Origin: Clostridia bacterium
Lineage (GTDB): Bacteria; Bacillota; Clostridia; Monoglobales; Monoglobaceae
DNA: 64,000 nt
Direction of reading: 5' to 3'
Assembly (NCBI GenBank): GCA_017456605.1
Contig: JAFTJA010000003.1
Location: forward strand, 21,137-85,136
In this document: positions 61,005 through 64,000 of the stretch, piece by piece
How positions within the stretch are numbered: the stretch's first letter is position 1
Layout: the number at the start of each line of letters is the position of its first letter
Position numbers and translations under genes: made by a program
The notes under the pieces: generated by a model
The model's database searches: none
What the model was told of the DNA's origin: nothing
Seen by the model: the letters and a program-made list of their open reading frames with translations, nothing else

Positions 61005-62525
61005 TCACTCTCCTATTAAAGATTTACCAACTTCTGTTAATGTTGAATTTTTGATTAAATTCATTTCCTCGCATAAATAAAAAATTTTACTTTTATTTCT
61101 TTCATTAATGAAACGATCAGAACTTAAATAATTTATTATTTCTCTTTTGGTAATATTGTTTTCTTCGTACCATGACCAGTGATGCTCTCTTCTCCTAAGT
61201 AAATGATAGACCATTGGTAAATCTTCTGCTGGAATTAAAACCTCATTTATATAAACAGATATTTTTTTCGCATTGTATGTATTAATTATAATACTTTCAC
61301 CGTTTGGATTGGTGTAATCAAGATAGTTTATATAATTATAGATACTCTTTTCATTGCATGGAGTATCTTTGCAAATTGCACGTTCCGTATAAAAATAGAT
61401 TTTTATACTATATATGTCGAGAAGAAAGTCAACGTACCTATTAGTATTAAAAAATTCAATTCCGGTCAGTTGTTTGCTTTTTTTATAAAAATCGTCATTA
61501 ACAAAACATATAGTTTTTTCTGGGTCTAATAACGGTCTCATATACAAATAATGATTGCCTAATGGAACTTGAGATGATAAGTTGTATTGTAAAAAATCTA
61601 TCAAGTCTTCTATAATTAAATTAGCATTACTAACATTATAAAGATTAGAGTATATTACATCCATCTCCTGTTCAGAGGGGTGATTAAAACTTTTGTAATT
61701 CACAGCATTTTTAACAACCATTTGTTTTTCATTAGTATTTTCAAAATATCGTTTACCCAATACTACATTCCATAATCTCCATACCAAAGGTGCAGTTTCT
61801 GCATTTGTTATATTATACTTAATAGTTATCTTTAACAAATGAAAAAGCATTTTAATTTCTTGTGAATTAATATAGTTTTTTTGCACTATACCAAATCCAT
61901 CATAAATTTTTCCATTTGAACCATTTATTGTTATATGTCTTTTGTTCAAAGAAAGCCTATTTTCAAAACGATCGTATTCCCCAAATCCTGTAACACAAGG
62001 CAAACCCCTTCCCCTGCAAACTACGGCAGCATGAGATGTCATACCACCCCTAGCTGTTATAACCCCTTGACAATATTTTGATTCTAATATTTTAACATCT
62101 TCAGGATATATTTCGTATTGGCAATAAATGAAGTCTTCTTTACCCTTAATTAATTCTTGTGCTTTATGGTTGGAAAAGCAAGCCATTCCAATTCCAACAC
62201 CACCAGAAACTCCCAAGCCTTTCCCTATGTCAATTAACTCGTCTGTATTTATAATACTTTCTATATTTAATATTCTTTGAAGTTGCAAATATGGAATTCT
62301 TTTTATAAGTTCATTTACCTCAATTACACCCTCGCAAAACATACTAATTAAAATTCTTAAATTAGATAAATCAGTGCATTTTCCTTCTCGTGCTGATAAA
62401 AGGTAAAATTTATCATTTTCTACAACAAATTCTACATCCACCATATATTTAAAATAATGTTCAAGCATTGGAACGTATTTATTTAGTTCACTTGTTATTA
62501 GTGAATTCATTTTTTCATTAGTCAA
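61005..62525 (-). CDS. PPDK-derived protein with isolated phosphohistidine domain and novel C-terminus
   Basis: About 506 residues. Residues 1-85 resemble the end of the ATP-grasp domain of pyruvate phosphate dikinase ('MVDVEFVVENDKFYLLSAREGK'), and about 100-215 form the swivelling phosphohistidine domain with 'GVITARGGMTSHAAVVCRGRGLPCVTGFG' (His165 as phospho-acceptor). The remaining 290 residues show no PEP-binding barrel and match nothing known to me. The N-terminal ATP-grasp portion is missing, and no coding sequence for it lies upstream. TTG 62525 follows AGGTGA by five bases; GTG 62534 or ATG 62510 are alternatives. Confidence 0.65.
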   Translation of the reverse strand: MTNEKMNSLITSELNKYVPMLEHYFKYMVDVEFVVENDKFYLLSAREGKCTDLSNLRILISMFCEGVIEVNELIKRIPYLQLQRILNIESIINTDELIDIGKGLGVSGGVGIGMACFSNHKAQELIKGKEDFIYCQYEIYPEDVKILESKYCQGVITARGGMTSHAAVVCRGRGLPCVTGFGEYDRFENRLSLNKRHITINGSNGKIYDGFGIVQKNYINSQEIKMLFHLLKITIKYNITNAETAPLVWRLWNVVLGKRYFENTNEKQMVVKNAVNYKSFNHPSEQEMDVIYSNLYNVSNANLIIEDLIDFLQYNLSSQVPLGNHYLYMRPLLDPEKTICFVNDDFYKKSKQLTGIEFFNTNRYVDFLLDIYSIKIYFYTERAICKDTPCNEKSIYNYINYLDYTNPNGESIIINTYNAKKISVYINEVLIPAEDLPMVYHLLRRREHHWSWYEENNITKREIINYLSSDRFINERNKSKIFYLCEEMNLIKNSTLTEVGKSLIGE

Positions 62526-62805
62526 GCAACTCACCTCATATCACATATTATACTATACTTTGACAAAATTATCAATTTATAAATTTAGAAGATTTTTGGC
62601 ACAACAATTATCTATTTAGGATTTTGACCCTATATTTACTTGCCATTATTTCATTATTTTAGTAACAATTTCAAATTACTTCGTAGACTTTTAAAAACCA
62701 GTGTGGTATTGTTTGTGATTGAATAAGGAGGTAAACGCAAATCATTGACAACTCTTATATATTTTATTGTTGGTGGTAAAATAAAACCAAAGGAGTTGAT
62801 TCAAA

Positions 62806-63645
62806 ATGAGAAAAATCACAAACGAACTAATACAAAAGTTTAAAGGTTATTTAATTAATGAGGAAAAGTCCTCCTCTACCTTGGAAAAGTATATCCGTGA
62901 TATAACAGTATTTATGGAATGGTGCAAAGAAACGGAATTGAGCAAGAGTCTTGTTCTGGAATACAAGCAAGAAATAATAGAAAAATATGCTCCAGCAAGT
63001 GTAAATTCTATACTATCATCGCTTAACAGCTTCTTTGCATATAACGAGTGGTATGACCTGAGGGTAAAGGCCCTTAAAATCCAACGACAAATATTTGCGA
63101 GCAAGGCTAAGGAACTAACAAAAGCAGAATACGAAAGATTGTTAGTTGCTGCAAAGCAAAAGAAAAACCAAAGACTGTATTATCTTATGCAAACCATATG
63201 TGCAACAGGTATCCGTGTATCAGAACTTAAAGCTATTACAGTTTCTGCAGTAAAATGCGGTCAAGCTACAATTAATTGTAAAGGTAAAATGAGAATAGTT
63301 ATCTTACCAAAGCAACTTTGCAAAATACTGAAAGACTATATAAAAGAAAACAATATAAAAAGTGGCTCCGTATTTGTAAGCAAAAACGGAAAACCACTTG
63401 ACAGAAGCAACATATGGTCTGATATGAAAAAGCTATGTGAAAGCGCAGGGGTATCAAAAGATAAAGTATTCCCTCATAACCTTCGCCATTTATTTGCACG
63501 AACTTACTACTCCATTCAAAAAGATGTCGTAAGACTTGCTGATATTCTTGGGCACTCAAATGTGAACACCACACGAATATACACTATGGAAACAGGCGAA
63601 ATTCACAGACAACAAATGCAAAAACTTGGGCTTTTGCGATGCTGA
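62806..63645 (+). CDS. Tyrosine recombinase, candidate invertase of the promoter switch
   Basis: A 279-residue XerC/D-like recombinase. The N-terminal SAM-like core-binding domain (1-95) is followed by the catalytic domain with Arg137 ('ATGIRVSEL'), a Lys near 161, 'PHNLRHLFA' (His224, Arg227), 'ILGHSNVNTTRIYT' (His250, Tyr259). All six catalytic positions are present. It lacks an arm-type DNA-binding domain. The first of two inverted recognition-like sites starts nine bases after its stop, which points to a local inversion role rather than element integration. AAAGGAG precedes ATG 62806. The 280 bases before it hold no other gene. Confidence 0.85.
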   Translation: MRKITNELIQKFKGYLINEEKSSSTLEKYIRDITVFMEWCKETELSKSLVLEYKQEIIEKYAPASVNSILSSLNSFFAYNEWYDLRVKALKIQRQIFASKAKELTKAEYERLLVAAKQKKNQRLYYLMQTICATGIRVSELKAITVSAVKCGQATINCKGKMRIVILPKQLCKILKDYIKENNIKSGSVFVSKNGKPLDRSNIWSDMKKLCESAGVSKDKVFPHNLRHLFARTYYSIQKDVVRLADILGHSNVNTTRIYTMETGEIHRQQMQKLGLLRC

Positions 63646-63653
63646 AATAAAAT

Positions 63654-63677
63654 ACCACATAATCGACATTATGTGGT
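63654..63677 (+). repeat. Left inverted recombination-site candidate
   Basis: A 24-bp site made of arms ACCACATAAT and ATTATGTGGT around the asymmetric centre CGAC. It is the exact reverse complement of the site at 63895-63918. Confidence 0.85.
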
Positions 63678-63702
63678 TAGAAAGCATATTTTTATACATA
63701 AA

Positions 63703-63731
63703 ATTATATCACCAAAATCATGTTTTGTCAA
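63703..63731 (-). promoter_or_regulatory. Perfect sigma-A promoter inside the invertible segment, leftward
   Basis: On the minus strand TTGACA (63731-63726) and TATAAT (63708-63703) are spaced by exactly 17 bases. Transcription would start near 63696, cross the left site and run antisense into the recombinase gene. After inversion it would run through the right site into the AMP-binding gene. Confidence 0.85.
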
Positions 63732-63790
63732 TGGAATGCGTATAATTATGTCAAAATCAAAATAATTTTGTAAAAAATAACACAGCAATC

Positions 63791-63823
63791 AGGTCAAGGG
63801 TAAATTTTATCTACCGTTGACCT
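63791..63823. promoter_or_regulatory. 12-bp hairpin within the invertible segment
   Basis: The arms AGGTCAAGGGTA and TACCGTTGACCT pair with one mismatch around a nine-base loop. There is no T-run. It could be an accessory protein site or RNA structure. Confidence 0.45.
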
Positions 63824-63894
63824 AAAAATCGTTGTAAAAATTTATTTCATTAGTCCGTAAACTCCATAAAGTTCCAATTTAAGATTATATAAAC

Positions 63895-63918
63895 ACCACA
63901 TAATGTCGATTATGTGGT
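63895..63918 (-). repeat. Right inverted recombination-site candidate
   Basis: The exact reverse complement of 63654-63677, with centre GTCG; one more base on the outer side (A at 63919) also matches. The two sites enclose 217 bp (63678-63894). Confidence 0.85.
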
Positions 63919-63944
63919 ACTATAAAATATAGGAGAAAATAATT

Positions 63945-64000
63945 ATGGGGACAGAAATTAAATTAACCGGTTATCCGTCAATAGACAAGCCGTGGCTTAA
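63945..64000 (+). CDS. Adenylate-forming (AMP-binding) enzyme, N-terminal fragment
   Basis: Only 19 codons are in the window: MGTEIKLTGYPSIDKPWLK. This opening, especially 'LTGYPSIDKPWLK', is one I associate with class I adenylate-forming enzymes of gut Clostridia, but the domain itself lies beyond the edge. AGGAGA (63931-63936) is eight bases before the ATG. No promoter that reads rightward is visible between the recombinase and this gene, except the one in the invertible segment after inversion. Confidence 0.55.
   Translation, partial: MGTEIKLTGYPSIDKPWL

Noticed and set aside
62806..63645. Recombinase as integrase of the accessory island
   Set aside because: No matching attachment repeats were seen at the island ends, it lacks an arm-binding domain, and two fitting inverted sites lie directly next to it. 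I cannot fully exclude a double role.
63732..63894. Rightward promoter in the present orientation of the invertible segment
   Set aside because: TTGACC near 63817 has only a poor ATTTAT at 17 bases, and TATAAA near the right site has no -35; neither is convincing.

Overview
The window reads as a chromosomal segment of a low-to-moderate G+C Bacillota of class Clostridia. The evidence is gene order and gene families: rplM-rpsI, infC-rpmI-rplT, dprA-topA, ftsEX with an M23 hydrolase and a CtpA protease, a SpoIID-like protein, and T-rich intrinsic terminators with classic sigma-A promoters (TTGACA, 17 bp, TATAAT). I cannot name the species from sequence alone.

Layout of the core part (1-51000). 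The left edge is the 3' end of rodA, followed by a membrane acyltransferase, cca, the ribosomal pair rplM-rpsI, a CapA-like enzyme, a 660-base non-coding stretch with a hairpin-repeat array and a tRNA-Leu/tRNA-Gln pair, tspO, a glucose-type PTS operon (ptsI-crr-ptsG, minus strand), a P-type Ca2+ ATPase, a radical SAM protein, a MarR/acyl-CoA-synthetase pair, tRNA-Ala and rpmE. From 18530 to 27144 on the minus strand lies a nine-gene aromatic amino acid operon (aroF-tyrA-aroB-aroA-aroC-pheA-aroK-aroQ-aroE) that covers chorismate synthesis plus the Phe and Tyr branches. Its leader encodes a previously hidden 46-residue peptide with 15 Phe/Tyr residues followed by an intrinsic terminator, which is the layout of ribosome-mediated attenuation. 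Further right are DUF421/DUF4363 membrane proteins, a SpoIID/peptidoglycan-binding cluster, trmB, a 1388-residue secreted phosphatase, infC (apparent AUA start)-rpmI-rplT, an ECF transporter component, trmH, dprA, topA, a CdaR-type regulator, ftsE-ftsX-M23-ctpA, greA and lysS.

Layout of the accessory part (51000-62530). Base composition becomes AT-rich and the genes become unfamiliar. A mobilization module (HTH protein, structured oriT-like region, MobC-like protein, MOBP-type relaxase with a second gene embedded in another frame) is surrounded by genes of defence or conflict type: a HEPN-like protein, an HNH/zinc-ribbon-like protein, a PD-(D/E)XK nuclease-like protein, a FRG-domain protein, and a three-gene operon whose first product carries an isolated PPDK-type phosphohistidine domain. 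It looks like a mobilizable element or defence island placed after lysS; the element ends were not resolved.

Right edge (62806-64000). A compact tyrosine recombinase is followed by two 24-bp sites in inverted orientation that bracket 217 bp carrying a perfect sigma-A promoter. That promoter points toward the recombinase and away from the next gene, which begins an adenylate-forming (AMP-binding) enzyme cut by the window end. This is a strong candidate for an invertible promoter switch captured in the OFF state.
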